From: Biscogniauxia marginata
Taxonomy: Eukaryota; Ascomycota; Sordariomycetes; Xylariales; Xylariaceae
Direction of reading: 5' to 3'
DNA length: 64,000 bases
Assembly (NCBI GenBank): GCA_022695795.1
Contig: MU404169.1
Span: 1 to 64,000, forward strand
Shown one piece after another: positions 1 through 10,663 of this stretch (its first letter is position 1; every line of letters starts with the position of its first letter). The position numbers and the translations under genes were made by a program. Under the pieces are notes generated by a model, which worked only from the letters and a program-made list of their open reading frames with translations, did not search any database and had not been told where the DNA came from.

Positions 1-817
1 ATTTTACTTTTAATTAAACCTTATAATTATATAACTAAAAAAAAAGTTTAAGATTTTTACGATTTTTACGCGTAAAGTTATAAATTTTTAAAAAAGTCGA
101 TTTTATATAAAAAATTAAATGGCTTATTCGCTTATATAACTTATTTACTTATAAAATATATTAATAATAACTATTTTTAAATTAAAAAGAATTAATTTAA
201 TTATACGAAATTTAATTTATATATTTAAAATAATTATTATAATAAAAACTTTTATAAAATTAACTAAAAAGTTTTTTTTATAATATAAATATAATAATAA
301 TTTATTAAACTTTATAAATAATTATTATATATTTATTTTAAAATATTAAAATATACGAAATTAAAAAGTTAAAACTTATATAATAAATAACTAAATATAT
401 AAAATAAAATAATAATTTTCGTAATTATTTAAAATTAAAAAACGTATAATTTTTTTCCTTTTTTTATATATTTATAAAAATACTTTATAAAGTTTATATT
501 AAGCTTATTTATAATTTAATTATTATTTAATATTATAATTTTACTTTTTAATAATAATAAATTATCGCGATATTATAAAACGAGATATTTTTTTAATTAA
601 AATAATTAATAATATTTATAACTTAAATAATTATAACTTATTTTTAATTATTTTATTAAGCTTATTATAATTGTTTATATCGTTTTATATTTATTATTAT
701 TATATTAATTTTAATAATTATTTTAATTATAAACTTTATTTTGTTAAAATTATATATATATATTTTTTAAATATTATATATTAATTTATATTATTTTTAA
801 TATATATTTAAGTTTTT

Positions 818-875
818 ATAAAAAACCTTTTAATTAATTAATTATTTATTTAAACGTGTTTAAAAGGTTTTTTAT
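818..875. repeat. Inverted repeat with 16-bp arms in AT-rich block
   Basis: The arms at 818-833 and 860-875 are perfect inverted copies of a 16-mer with a CC/GG core (ATAAAAAACCTTTTAA). They are separated by 26 nt. In such AT-rich DNA partial palindromes are expected by chance, but a perfect 16-bp arm with a shared GC core is less likely. It may be a remnant of a transposon terminus or an internal hairpin. Confidence 0.5.
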
Positions 876-1379
876 TATTATGTAAAATTAAAAGCTTAAT
901 TTTATTTAACGTGCTTTATATTATAATCGTATAATAAAATATTTATTATCTTGATAATATAATAAAAACGAGAAAAAAATAATTAATTACGTAAATATAC
1001 TTTTAAGTCGTCGTTATAATATAATATTAAAAATATTATAAATTTTCGATAATTAATAAAAATTAATATTTAAATAATATTATTTATAAATAATAACACG
1101 ATTAAATTAAGTTTTAAATAGTATTTTCGGTTATTAAATTAAATTAATTAATAAAAAAACCTAAAAAAATAAAAATAAAAATTTTAAATTTTAATTAAAT
1201 AATATAAATTACGCTTTAAAAAATTAAATAAAATAATAATAATAATAATTAATTTCAATATAATATAAATAATTTTTAATAATTAAAAGTGTAATAATTA
1301 TAAAATTTTATTTACGAGTTTATTTTATTTACTTGCTTATGTGGTACGTTATATTATTTTAATAAATTAATTATATTAA

Positions 1380-1611
1380 TGTCACGGCTTGACAACGCAC
1401 GCTGGGCCTGGCAGCAGCAGGACAATAGGCAAGCACCCCACCATTGTATTCACTATAGAACAATAAGGTCAAAGCAAAGCCTGAAATGTATTTAGCTGCT
1501 AGAATGGCCCTAGCGACCATTCTAGATTTTCCTTCTTCTTCACCTTTAATATTTTCGTCAATAAACCAGGAAATCAAGCATTGCCTTGAATCCCCCTGCG
1601 CTGCCGTGACA
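1380..1611. mobile_element. Solo LTR (232 bp) with 5-bp target duplication
   Basis: A 232-bp island of ordinary base composition sits inside the AT-rich block. It begins TGTCACGGC and ends GCCGTGACA, a perfect 9-bp terminal inverted repeat with the TG...CA ends typical of retrotransposon LTRs. It is flanked by identical 5-bp sequences ATTAA at 1375-1379 and 1612-1616, the target-site duplication. The rest of an LTR retrotransposon is absent, so it is a solo LTR left by recombination between the two LTRs. Because the island lacks the C-to-T decay of its surroundings, insertion after the RIP episode is the simplest reading. A small MITE is the alternative, but the TG...CA ends and 5-bp duplication favour an LTR. 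Confidence 0.8.
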
Positions 1612-1928
1612 ATTAATATAAAATTAATTAAAAATGAATAAAAAGGTTAAAACGAGGTTTATTAAATAAATTATTTATAATGTGGTGATTATACCCGAGG
1701 TTCCTAGTTATAAAAGGGAGATTTCGTTTTATATAATATTATTATAAGTTCTTTATTTTAATTGAATCTTAAATAAAATGACAATATAATGACAATGAAG
1801 TGGTGAATTAACTGTTTCGCTTCAACTATAAAAAGCAACATATCTTGCCTTAAAAAGACATTATAACTACTTGCCTCCTTATTGTCAAGGCACAAGTGTC
1901 TATATACTCTTAAAGTCTCCGAAGAATA

Positions 1929-3026
1929 ATGTTGCGAACAAGCCAAACTCTGACGACGGCCACACCAAAGCCGCATTATATATCTAATACTTCTACCACT
2001 CTTACGAGAACTACTACCGTTAATTCGGATGGGCCTACTACTAATATGGGTGCTCATACTGCGAGCACAGGTGATTCTGCTACTAGTACGAGCCGCCCTA
2101 CGATTAATAGCACAAGCATTCCCACGTCAAATACAAAACATTCTTCTCAAACCCAGCCGCGATCACCTACACCCCCAGCATCTAAATCTACGGGCAACGC
2201 TGCTAGCCAGCTGAAGATCCCGGGTTCTGAGAATGAGAACGAGCAACTCGCTCGCCAAATTGCGAACCATCCAAAATACCTGTGTTGCGAACTTCCACAC
2301 TACTACGTCTGTGGCCACCCAGAGGGACCGAAAGAGTTACTTCTGAGTAGAAACCATGTCAAAGATATCGGATATGGGTTGCCCTGCAATGACGGCTGCA
2401 ATGTGGACGACTCGAGACGCTTGATCCTGGGAGACAGATGTCCTGCGTGCGCCACGGTCGAAGAGTGCCTCTCTGTGGTGATGAAGTACGCGTGCGGTCA
2501 CCTGGCAGGCATCCAGATTTCCCCCGGCGCGCGTCACGAGATGATTCTAGGTGCGCGGCAGAGGTGTGATCCTTATTGCCGAAGCGTACAGGTTGATCTA
2601 GGTATCGGCGGCGCCTGCAAGCAGTGCACCTGGAGCTACTGCTGTATGATTTGGGCGAAATATCGGTGTGGCCACCGTGACGGTATCTTGTGTCATCTTT
2701 TAGTCGGCGCCCATCACATTCTGAACTTGGGCAGTAGTCAAACCCCCTGTGACGCGCGATGTCATTTTAGGCATAAAGAGCGAATCGTAGGAGAGTATTG
2801 CACCAGGTGCAAACCGATGGTGACTGCAGTGACTCCAAGACTACCTCCGCTACCGGCTCCAGTGTCCCCTACAGTATTGGAACCAGCGTTAGCACCGATG
2901 GTAGATCTAGTAGCAGGTCCTAGTATGCCTTCAGTAGCATCCTCAATTTCGCCACTAAGGCATCGTAAAGTTAGAGTTCCCGTAGGACTTCCAAGGAAGG
3001 AATATTACGAGAACATGCGTTGGTAA
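1929..3026 (+). CDS. Protein with three tandem Cys/His modules
   Basis: Single-exon frame of 365 codons; I do not recognise the family. Residues 1-110 are rich in Ser, Thr and Asn and look disordered. Residues 119-294 hold three copies of a module of about 58 residues with the pattern C-x7/8-C-G-H, 22-25 residues, C-x3-C, 12-13 residues, C-x2-C. The anchors are C128-G-H130, C153, C157, C171, C174; then C189-G-H191, C213, C217, C230, C233; then C247-G-H249, C274, C278, C291, C294. An extra Cys lies 8-9 residues before each CGH (C120, C180, C239). The regular spacing suggests metal-binding folds or disulphide knots. The tail (295-365) is Pro-rich then basic. There is no signal peptide, so zinc binding in the cytosol or nucleus is the more natural guess. 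The gene sits only some 150 bp beyond a RIP block, typical of accessory genes. Confidence 0.75.
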   Translation: MLRTSQTLTTATPKPHYISNTSTTLTRTTTVNSDGPTTNMGAHTASTGDSATSTSRPTINSTSIPTSNTKHSSQTQPRSPTPPASKSTGNAASQLKIPGSENENEQLARQIANHPKYLCCELPHYYVCGHPEGPKELLLSRNHVKDIGYGLPCNDGCNVDDSRRLILGDRCPACATVEECLSVVMKYACGHLAGIQISPGARHEMILGARQRCDPYCRSVQVDLGIGGACKQCTWSYCCMIWAKYRCGHRDGILCHLLVGAHHILNLGSSQTPCDARCHFRHKERIVGEYCTRCKPMVTAVTPRLPPLPAPVSPTVLEPALAPMVDLVAGPSMPSVASSISPLRHRKVRVPVGLPRKEYYENMRW

Positions 3027-4218
3027 ACTACATCTTACAGAAGGCCGAAGAGCAGTATCTATTACATTTTTTAATACGTAATTGGTTTAAATATAGAATC
3101 CCTGCTGTCTTTTAAACGAAGAGTTTCATAAAGTGCCAAGTAGAGGATACGTCGAAGCAGCCACGATGCGCTACATTTCTTGTGACAACGGGTACGTCAT
3201 ACTATGAGAAGATTCGTCCTCAGCACGTCCATGTATACCTAAGTCGATTACTACTAGGTTAGATGAAAATGTACGGAATGGGAAAATCCAACGAGAGCCA
3301 CCTTGCAGTTACGCGGGCACGCCTTGTTAGTAAACTTAGGATGTTGCACCATGCGTGACGCAACAAACAAACAAATCGAACCTTTCCAACGCAGTCATGC
3401 GCTCGGGGCCGAGCTGAGAGCGCTTAGAACTTGGCGAGATCAAGGTAAGAGTAGGTAGATACTTGACCATAGGTTATCAAGTCGAAACATCATCCATCCT
3501 CCGACATCTGGCTACCCACAGGATCGGTGAGACTGAGGTGTTCGCTGTCAAGACCACTCACAACTTCACATACTAGGAATGGCTTATTTATTGGCTTGAG
3601 TTGGCCAGTCCGGGGCCCCAACTACGGGTGTGACAATTCCATGCGGGTACGCGAGGCTACCTGTTGTCGAGGGCGGTGCGACTAATCTAACGGCTTGCTG
3701 CAGAGCCTTGCAGCATGTTGTCGTGCTGGGGCTGCTGTATCACCCATATCTCTTCGAGATCAGCGTGACTTATGGTTCTCCCTTACACATGAACCAAGTC
3801 TGCTATCCGGACGTAACGGGCTAATGCAGAAGTTCGAAGGGGGAGGGAAAGGCGGTCAGACTGGCTAGGCTTCGAAATCCAGGAGGGCGACACCAAGACG
3901 TGGGATGAGACCAACCATCTTCCGAGAGAACACAATTTGAAGACTAACGAGGTGTCTCAACGTGGATGTTCAGGGTGCGGACCGAGATTGCCCATCAGTG
4001 TATAGAAAAGCTTAGCGTGACTTGAACCATACACCTGAGACCACAAGAAATCGTCGCAGTACATCAAACACCGTTTTCGTACTTCAGGGCAAACGGACCG
4101 TACTGTAGCACGAGAGTAAACTGTTGTCTTGAATAATGCTCTCGAGTAATGAGAAGAATTAGCAAATCCCCCGCTGAACTACTCTTAAATCTAATGCTCC
4201 CTAGCAAACCACGGCCTC
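3027..4218. other. Intergenic, no gene seen
   Basis: About 1.2 kb of ordinary composition. The longest open frames (about 60 codons) resemble no protein and show no splice-consistent extension. It may hold the 3' end of the Cys/His-module transcript and the promoter or an unrecognised first exon of the membrane-protein gene that follows. Confidence 0.5.
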
Positions 4219-4930
4219 ATGGATAGCTTGCCGATCGACACGCCTTTGCGAGGATCAGTACAGATCAAAGATATTCGCACCCAGACGATCATATGGCCCG
4301 CCACAACATTCATAACAACTTGGACTCTCGGCAGTAGTACTGAAGAAGCGACAGGGACACCGGCTGTCGTCGGGCCAGCACCGAGTCCTCAAGCTTCAGA
4401 TTCAGTTAGTGTCGGTCCAATACTGAGTGGTGTTGTAGTTGCAGTGGTGCTTGTTCTGATCCTGTGGGTTTGCTGCAGGCGAGGTGAGTCAGCTCGGAAG
4501 CTGCTTTGCTTGGTTCCGACCCTAGCTAATTATCGTCCTCGTAGGCCACTCCCGGTCTCGTCGATCGAAGCGCTCTAGTCGCCGCAGCGGGTCAAGTTAC
4601 CCCAGTAAGACCAGTTCAAGCAGCTCAGGTGGATCAAATGGGTCATCTCGTCGAGATGCCAGCGATAGGTCCGTAGTGAGCGAGATGATGGAGGATCAAT
4701 GGGGGGACAGAGAACCGATGCCTAACGTGCCCCCGCCTGTTGCCGGAGGCTGGCCCGGGCCCCAAAACGTTCCTATAGGACCTCAGCCACATGACTTTCC
4801 GGCTGGCCGGGGCGGGCCTCCAGTGATGGGACGCGGAGGACCACCCCCGGGCTTTAGTGGGCTTCATCCGGGTCACGAGAGATCACCGCCAATGGTTGGC
4901 CGCGGTGGACCACCTCCCATGCCTCAGTGA
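4219..4930 (+). CDS. Single-pass membrane protein with Pro/Gly-rich tail
   Basis: Two exons, 4219-4483 and 4545-4930; the 61-nt intron starts GTGAGT and ends TAG, and the frame closes exactly to give 216 residues. Residues 1-65 are Ser/Thr/Pro-rich. One hydrophobic segment follows (about 68-84, VVVAVVLVLILWVCC), then a strongly basic, Ser-rich stretch (about 86-130) of the stop-transfer type. The C-terminal tail contains three GRGGPP repeats. This layout (outside Ser/Thr region, one helix, basic then proline-rich inside tail) is common among uncharacterised fungal plasma-membrane proteins, some of them wall-stress-sensor-like, but no named domain is visible. There is no N-terminal signal peptide from this start, so an upstream exon is possible. 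Function unknown. Confidence 0.65.
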
Positions 4931-5062
4931 TGACATGACAACCCTAAACGAGTTCCGGACGAAGGGGAATTGGAGTAGCCATGTTCAGCTATCTGTCGCT
5001 ACAGGGAACTTGTTGTTTAACGTGCTTAATATTCTTCTTATGGGTAAATCGTAGTTACCACT

Positions 5063-5989
5063 TCATGCCACAATGCCTTCGAAGACCCTCACACATAATA
5101 CTGCCGTAATGGCAGCAAGACCGCCAAGAACAACCATTCGCATGCCCTCCAGTATGCTGTGCCTGACCCTCCGCCACCGAGCTGACGGTCCTATAGCTTT
5201 ATCTTCACTTGCTAGTCTAACTTGTAGTAGATAGTCTTTAACGAAGCCGAACAGGAACAAAGCCACTACGCAGACACAGAAGCTCCATTGAAGACCTCTG
5301 GCAACGTCGTTAACAAAGAAGTACGGAAGGAGTGGCAATAGGCCACCAAGCAAATATCCTAGTGATATCGACAAGCCAATACAGCACGGCGAGGACGCTT
5401 GAGACCTGGACTCCTCTACATCTCTCGCCGAACTCGACTCAGGGAGCAGCAGACTTGGGGCCCCTGGAGAAGTTACATGGGACATTACGCTTTGCAGCAG
5501 ATCTGGAGGGAGACACAGCGGAGCAAGATACTTCTCGACACTATCTTGCAGGTTCCCTGCAGGCTTTTCCTCATCTCCTCCATTCTTATCCTCAGCACCC
5601 GCGCTCTCTTCTCCCTTGGCAGCCAAGTACCCACCTATTCCCATACTTATGCATCCTGCACATATCTCGGCCATGCCGGCATAGATGACGGTCTTGATTT
5701 GACCTAGCGATGAGAGCCCGGCGGTCAGGGCGAATGGTACCGTGAGCCCATCTGCGAAGCCCAAAGTGAAGTCGGCGAGAAGTCGAGAAAGGGGACGGAC
5801 CATTGTTCGCAGTTGGTGGTCCGAATGGTAGGATTCGGGGGAGATGTCATCGGTTCTAGAACCGTCGTTTAAGGATGCACTCCTTACTGCTGTTGGGGTC
5901 ATGGGAAGTAAAGAATATGCTGATGAATTCTCTCGTCGGCCTTGCCGGGCTTGGGAGCCTAACGATGGGAATAGACTGCGAACGTCCAT
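5063..5989 (-). CDS. ccc1: Vacuolar iron/manganese transporter, CCC1/VIT family
   Basis: Intron-free frame on the minus strand. I place the start at 5989 (MDVRSLFPSL, 308 residues); the frame stays open to 6088 (341 residues). Yeast Ccc1, about 320 residues, moves cytosolic Fe2+ and Mn2+ into the vacuole and protects against iron toxicity. Residues 71-96 carry the family's first helix with the hallmark DFTLGFADGLTVPFALTAG, followed by the second helix AEICAGCISMGIGGYLAAKG (about 105-124). A charged loop (about 127-175) and three further hydrophobic segments to the C-terminus complete the five-helix VIT fold. A Cys stands in AGCIS where I would expect a small residue in relatives (from memory). 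The family call is firm; which metal is carried cannot be read from sequence. Confidence 0.9.
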   Translation of the reverse strand: MDVRSLFPSLGSQARQGRRENSSAYSLLPMTPTAVRSASLNDGSRTDDISPESYHSDHQLRTMVRPLSRLLADFTLGFADGLTVPFALTAGLSSLGQIKTVIYAGMAEICAGCISMGIGGYLAAKGEESAGAEDKNGGDEEKPAGNLQDSVEKYLAPLCLPPDLLQSVMSHVTSPGAPSLLLPESSSARDVEESRSQASSPCCIGLSISLGYLLGGLLPLLPYFFVNDVARGLQWSFCVCVVALFLFGFVKDYLLQVRLASEDKAIGPSARWRRVRHSILEGMRMVVLGGLAAITAVLCVRVFEGIVA

Positions 5990-7685
5990 AGTGCGCGCAG
6001 AGCTCCAAGGGGGTTTTAAGACAACAATAGAATCCAACTCGACAAATGCAAACAGCAAAGATCTAGGCAACGGAATTGATTCAAGCACGACGAAGCGTCA
6101 TGAGGATGAAGATTAGGCAAATTCTAACTACGGCGACGAAATAATGTAGGCATGTTGCACTAGCACTTATTGCTGATCAGGATATCTCAGGTGAATTTCG
6201 TTCCGATGGTCACCGGGAGAAAAGATGGTTTGGTAAAGATAGAAAGCTGCGAGCCCTGGGTATAAGAACATGTGTACCAGGTTGGGCCAATCATGGGAGA
6301 GACAATAAGCAGGTGGCCCGGCTCCCTGGGTCCTTTGAATTCAGCGCCAGGGGGGCCAATTCAGTGTTTATTTCGTACACCGGCTTTCAATCTTTCAATC
6401 CAACCTAGCGTGTGGCTGCTAGCTGCGCTTCGCACTGGATAAGACTTACCCAAGAATATTATATAAGACATGGAGTCGCTAGTGTGTGTTTCTGGCCAAG
6501 GAGTTTGGGTAGGTAACTTCCCATCATCACATGCCTGTGGACATGCCATCTACTTATACCTATTTTATGGTACATTTACGCGCCAATTCTACAAGCACTA
6601 CTTCTAGATACGTCCACTCTCGGTAAATCTACTCTATGGCCGGGAATTGTACTTAAAAGGCCTTCTACTCTAGCTAGCAGGACCCGTAGATAACACGGAA
6701 GAGACGTAGTGTGTATCTGTAAAGAGAGATATCGGGACTTCTGCTCACGACAGGGTCGACGGCAGCTCAAAGTTAGCACAGCGGTGACGACCTCTTGGGC
6801 AGGGATCGTCGGCAGAGAAAGCCATTCTAGTGGTTTAATCCGAGTGAACAAGCATTCGGGAGCGCCGCACGGAGTAAGCTTGATTCTCCGCCAATGCTTG
6901 GCTCTTGAACGTACACGTGCTCTCTACTCAATCCCAGTATCGCTGGTGCTGACTAGTGGCAGATCTTTCTCAGATGGTCGACAATAATACAGTTCATCAA
7001 TGATCGTGTATTTTGCGTACGTCGGCGCCTATATACGAATCTCTGATTAGGTAGGTGTTAATAATGTCAACGACACCTGGTTGGGGCGCGTCAGTTCTCG
7101 GGGAACAGCGGCCAAAGTGAACGTACCAGTAGCCGGCTTAGACCGAACATATGTATGAGAAAACATATGAGAACCGTAGCACAGCCGACACATAACCATA
7201 CCTATTATACATGAATCTGAAGTCTAGAAGCGGGGATTATGCCGACTCTGAACCGCCTTTACTCTTATAGGTAGGTGAGTATGCAAACGTGACCAATGAA
7301 CATAAAGCTGATGGCCTTTCCTAAGAGGGTGGACACGAGGAAATAAAGAAGACCCCAGAGTCTTACTAGGAGGTATCAGTCTCCCAGAGTTCTAGGACAT
7401 TTTCTAACCAGGAAGAAGCCTGATAATTTCTGCCACCGCACTATTTCGACCAATGAATACCAGATCTACATTTACGTGCGTATGCAGTTCGTCCAAGTTC
7501 ATCTACAAGAGCTGACCGATAGATAGTTAGCACGCGGCCTTGTTCCGACAGCGGTTGACAGCCCTGCGCTATGCAGCTTTAATAAGGTCATACATCACCC
7601 ACTGTGCTACTTTTCGAGGTGACCTTGTTCTATCATGCCAGCTAGCTCAGCCTGTCCATAATTTGGTTGGGTCTTGGCCGTCGAG
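5990..7685. other. Divergent intergenic region
   Basis: About 1.7 kb between the 5' ends of the CCC1 transporter (minus) and the acid phosphatase (plus), so it should hold both promoters. Open frames here are short and unlike proteins. One CACGTG palindrome lies at 6914-6919. No RNA gene is seen. Confidence 0.5.
6914..6919. promoter_or_regulatory. CACGTG site upstream of acid phosphatase
   Basis: A perfect CACGTG lies 767 bp before the phosphatase start. NUC-1 of Neurospora and Pho4 of yeast, the phosphate-starvation activators, bind this core. The same hexamer occurs at several other places in the window without a phosphate gene nearby, so it is only a candidate. Confidence 0.25.
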
Positions 7686-8977
7686 ATGCATTCCCTCGTC
7701 TCCTCTGTCTTGCTCTTCGCGAGCAGTGTTGTAGCTCAGGCGGAAAACACTTATACTGCGACGGCGACTCGTGATGTCGCCGAAGCCGCCGCCACCGCAA
7801 AGACTCTGAGCCCTACTAGTCATTTCAAAGGCAAGGCTTTTGACCGGATAGCGATCGTATGGCTAGAGAATACCGACTACGAGATGGCTATTGGCGATCG
7901 TGAGTACAAAAATATGCTTCTTTTAGGGTTATACCGGCGCAGTAGGAATTCCTTTGGCTTACATGCCTCCTAGCAAATCTCGCTTGGCTAGCTGAGAGGG
8001 GCATTACGCTCTCGGGGTATCATGCTGTCACACATCCGTCCCAGCCAAATTACATCGCTTCTATTGCAGGCGACTATTTTGGAATGCAGCATGACGACTT
8101 CACACAGGTTGACAAGAACGTGTCAACTGTAATAGACCTTCTCGAGGATAAGGGGATCTCATGGGCTGAATACCAAGAGGATATGCCATACAGCGGATTC
8201 GAGGGTTTTGCGTATGTGAACCAGAAGAACGGCAAGAATGATTATGTTCGAAAGCACAACCCGACGGTCAACTACAACTCGAATGCTGGCCTCATTGACC
8301 GCCTAGCAGTGATGAAGAATTTAACAATGTTCTACAACGACCTTGAAAACGAGACTCTACCCCAGTGGATGTTCATCACGCCCAACATGACGAGCGACGG
8401 CCATGACACGGATGTCACCGTCGCGGGCTCCTGGACGCGGGACTTCTTAGAACCTCTGCTTGACGATGAGCGCTTCATGCAGAACACTCTCGTCCTGGTT
8501 ACTTTTGATGAGAATGAGACATATACCATTCAAAATCGAATATTAGGCATACTCATAGGAGATGCCGTGCCGGCTGACCTTGTCGGAACGACAGACGACA
8601 ATTACTATAACCACTATAGTGAGATCGCTACCGTTTCGGCAAACTGGGATCTGCACACACTTGGTCGGTTTGATGTAGGTGCCAACGTATTCAAACTTGT
8701 GGCGGACAAGACAGGGGACAAACTCCGTGAGTGGTCCGGGGAAGTAGACCTCTCGGGCATGTATTTCAACAGCTCCTACGCCGGAGCTTTGAATGACGAA
8801 GGGGGTAACAAAAGGTACCCAGGCCCTAATATATCTGCACACGGCTTGAACAATCGCACAGTACTCCCCAGCATTCAGGAGACTTGGCGTGGTAACCCGG
8901 CGCCGGTCTACTATACCACCAACCTAGAGACCCCAGATGGACAACATCCGCCTTCTAATTATGAACCAGTAGAATAG
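7686..8977 (+). CDS. Secreted acid phosphatase, phosphoesterase family
   Basis: Exons 7686-7899 and 7974-8977 with a 74-nt GTGAGT...TAG intron give 405 residues. The join restores the family motif DPNLAWLAERGITL. The protein starts with a signal peptide (MHSLVSSVLLFASSVVAQ), so it is secreted. Family landmarks occur in order: VWLENTDYE (about 60-68), VTHPSQPNYIASIAGDYFGM (about 91-110), LVLVTFDENETYT and a GTTDDNYYNHYS segment in the C-terminal half. These match the phosphoesterase family (Pfam Phosphoesterase, PF04185) that includes phosphate-repressible acid phosphatases of Aspergillus and Penicillium. They release phosphate from organic esters outside the cell. Several NxT/S sites suggest N-glycosylation. 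An ATG at 7674 is in frame, but the one at 7686 puts the signal peptide at the terminus. Confidence 0.9.
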
Positions 8978-9471
8978 TCAGGAGAGAAGAAAACGGCAAT
9001 ACCGCCAGTGTACATCCTCATAATTTAATTAAAACAGTACGGATTGAAATCCTGTTCTCTCTGTGAGCTGAGTACAGATAGATATCGATAAACAGCCATT
9101 CGCGGACAAGCAAAATAATATGCAGTCCCCTTCATACTTCCTTCTCTTTGAGCTTGCTATCGTAACTGCATCCAACTTAACAGATAGAAAAGTATAAGGG
9201 TAACCTAAGTGTAATGAGCTTTTTCCCGCCGCATCCGCTCTGGTCAAACCCCAACTAACCTACCAACATAGATCTAGAGCGAGAAGCCTATGTGCTAGCC
9301 GCCAGAGTTGATCGCGCTTCCGAGAAAAGTGTTACAGGAGGAGCTAGACTTATCAATCCGGTTCTCGTATTAACCTAGAGGCCTTAGGTGGTCGATTCAT
9401 TAACCGATTGAACTGCCTAGTGATATTAAACCTACCAATATCAGAATACTCTTTCTCGACACCATCACGTC
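8978..9471. other. Convergent intergenic region
   Basis: About 0.5 kb between the 3' ends of the acid phosphatase (plus) and the seven-pass membrane protein (minus). No open frame of interest. It should hold both polyadenylation regions, for which no clear signal stands out. Confidence 0.5.
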
Positions 9472-10663
9472 CTATTCTGTACGGCTGTTACTTTGCGACT
9501 GTAACCGCATCCACGCATCTCTATCCCATCTTGAAAACAAGGGGTCGCCGTCCGGTTGCGGTGGCTCATATGGCCTTGGGTAGCCCGAGTCGTACGGGAT
9601 CTGCACGTCTAATGTATTGGTGTTCACTGGTAGTGGTGCCGGTGAGGGTGGGCGGTAATACGGCATTGAATGAGTCGGGAACGTCATCGGACCAGCCGGA
9701 GGTGAAGGAGGCCGCGGGGCCATGGGAAGTGGCATGTAAGTCGCGTTTACGGGCTGATGGTCCGACACCGCCGCGCCATCGTTCTTCTTCTCCCTGAGTA
9801 CACCTAAGTATAACACCCTGCCCATAATTCCGAGCCCAACGAGAAATGGAATAAGCTGCCCGGCTGAGTCCAGAGTGTTGACGCCGGTCACCTTGTTCCA
9901 GGCGATGGTCAGCTCCGTAGCGGCGGTCACGATGCTCGCGACGGTGAATAGCAGGATGGCGTATATAGTTCTGAGTAGGGTCTTACGGCGTTCAGGGATT
10001 CTAGAGCATTATTATGAGACAATGAGGTTTTGGATTTATTTCTTGACTTTCCCGCCCCTGAGTCATATCTTACTGGATGGTTGGTTGTTCCCTCAAGCTA
10101 AACGTTCCTATTATCTGCGCCACGAGAATTCCGGCACAGATGAGGACGATGAGAGCCTGGAAAGCAATGTTGGTGTCCCTCAAGGCCGTGGCCGAGATTT
10201 CTAACCTAGCAAAGAGAAATCCGTAGTAAGAGCACTCGCTCGTCGTCGAAGCCTCCACAATCCAGAACCAGAGCTGAAACGCTGCCACGGCGAGAAGCAG
10301 AAGGCCGTGAACTACGTGATAGAACGCACCAGCCCTGGCCCTCGGCCATCGTGTCGGGTCCAGGGTGACATCAAAACAGGTGAATAGACGCCAGAGGAAC
10401 GTCGGTATCAGGAAGAAAAAGTACCCGAAGCATAGGAGTAGAACGATGTACATATCCAGAGTAGTCAGGGTCCCCTGTGCCGTCTGCACCACCAGGGCGA
10501 TGAAAGTCGCGGCGATGAAGCAGCTGAAGGCGTAGCGCGACGTCTCGATCTCTTCGGCGGCGATGACGTTCGCCAGGATGCCTGCGAACCAGTTCAGGTA
10601 GAACCCGAGACGAATACCGACACCGTACATGTCGGCGTTGCCCTCGACGCTGCAAGTCGCCAT
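9472..10663 (-). CDS. Seven-transmembrane fungal protein of unknown function
   Basis: Minus-strand exons 10074-10663 and 9472-10000 are joined across a 73-nt GTAAGA...TAG intron (372 residues). The join places QIPERRKTLLRTIYAILLF in frame. Seven hydrophobic segments are visible: about residues 18-36, 45-62, 70-92, 112-134 and 167-186, and two after the splice (IYAILLFTVASIVTA and LIPFLVGLGIMGRVLYL). The C-terminal 80 residues are Pro- and Tyr-rich and should face the cytosol. The N-terminus (NADMYGVGIRLGFYLNWF) resembles a set of uncharacterised Pezizomycotina multi-pass proteins. Neither transporter nor receptor signatures are seen. The gene model is good; the function is unknown. Confidence 0.75.

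Larger units (their letters stand above)
1..1790. repeat. AT-rich block, probably RIP-mutated repeat
   Basis: Apart from an intact island at 1380-1611, this stretch is almost wholly A and T, is dominated by TA, TT and AA steps, and has stops in every frame. G and C survive mostly as isolated CG or GC pairs. This is the usual look of transposon DNA after repeat-induced point mutation (C to T at CpA) in filamentous ascomycetes. The original element cannot be recognised. The left edge lies outside the window; the right edge grades into normal sequence at about 1750-1900, just before the Cys/His-module gene. Confidence 0.8.
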
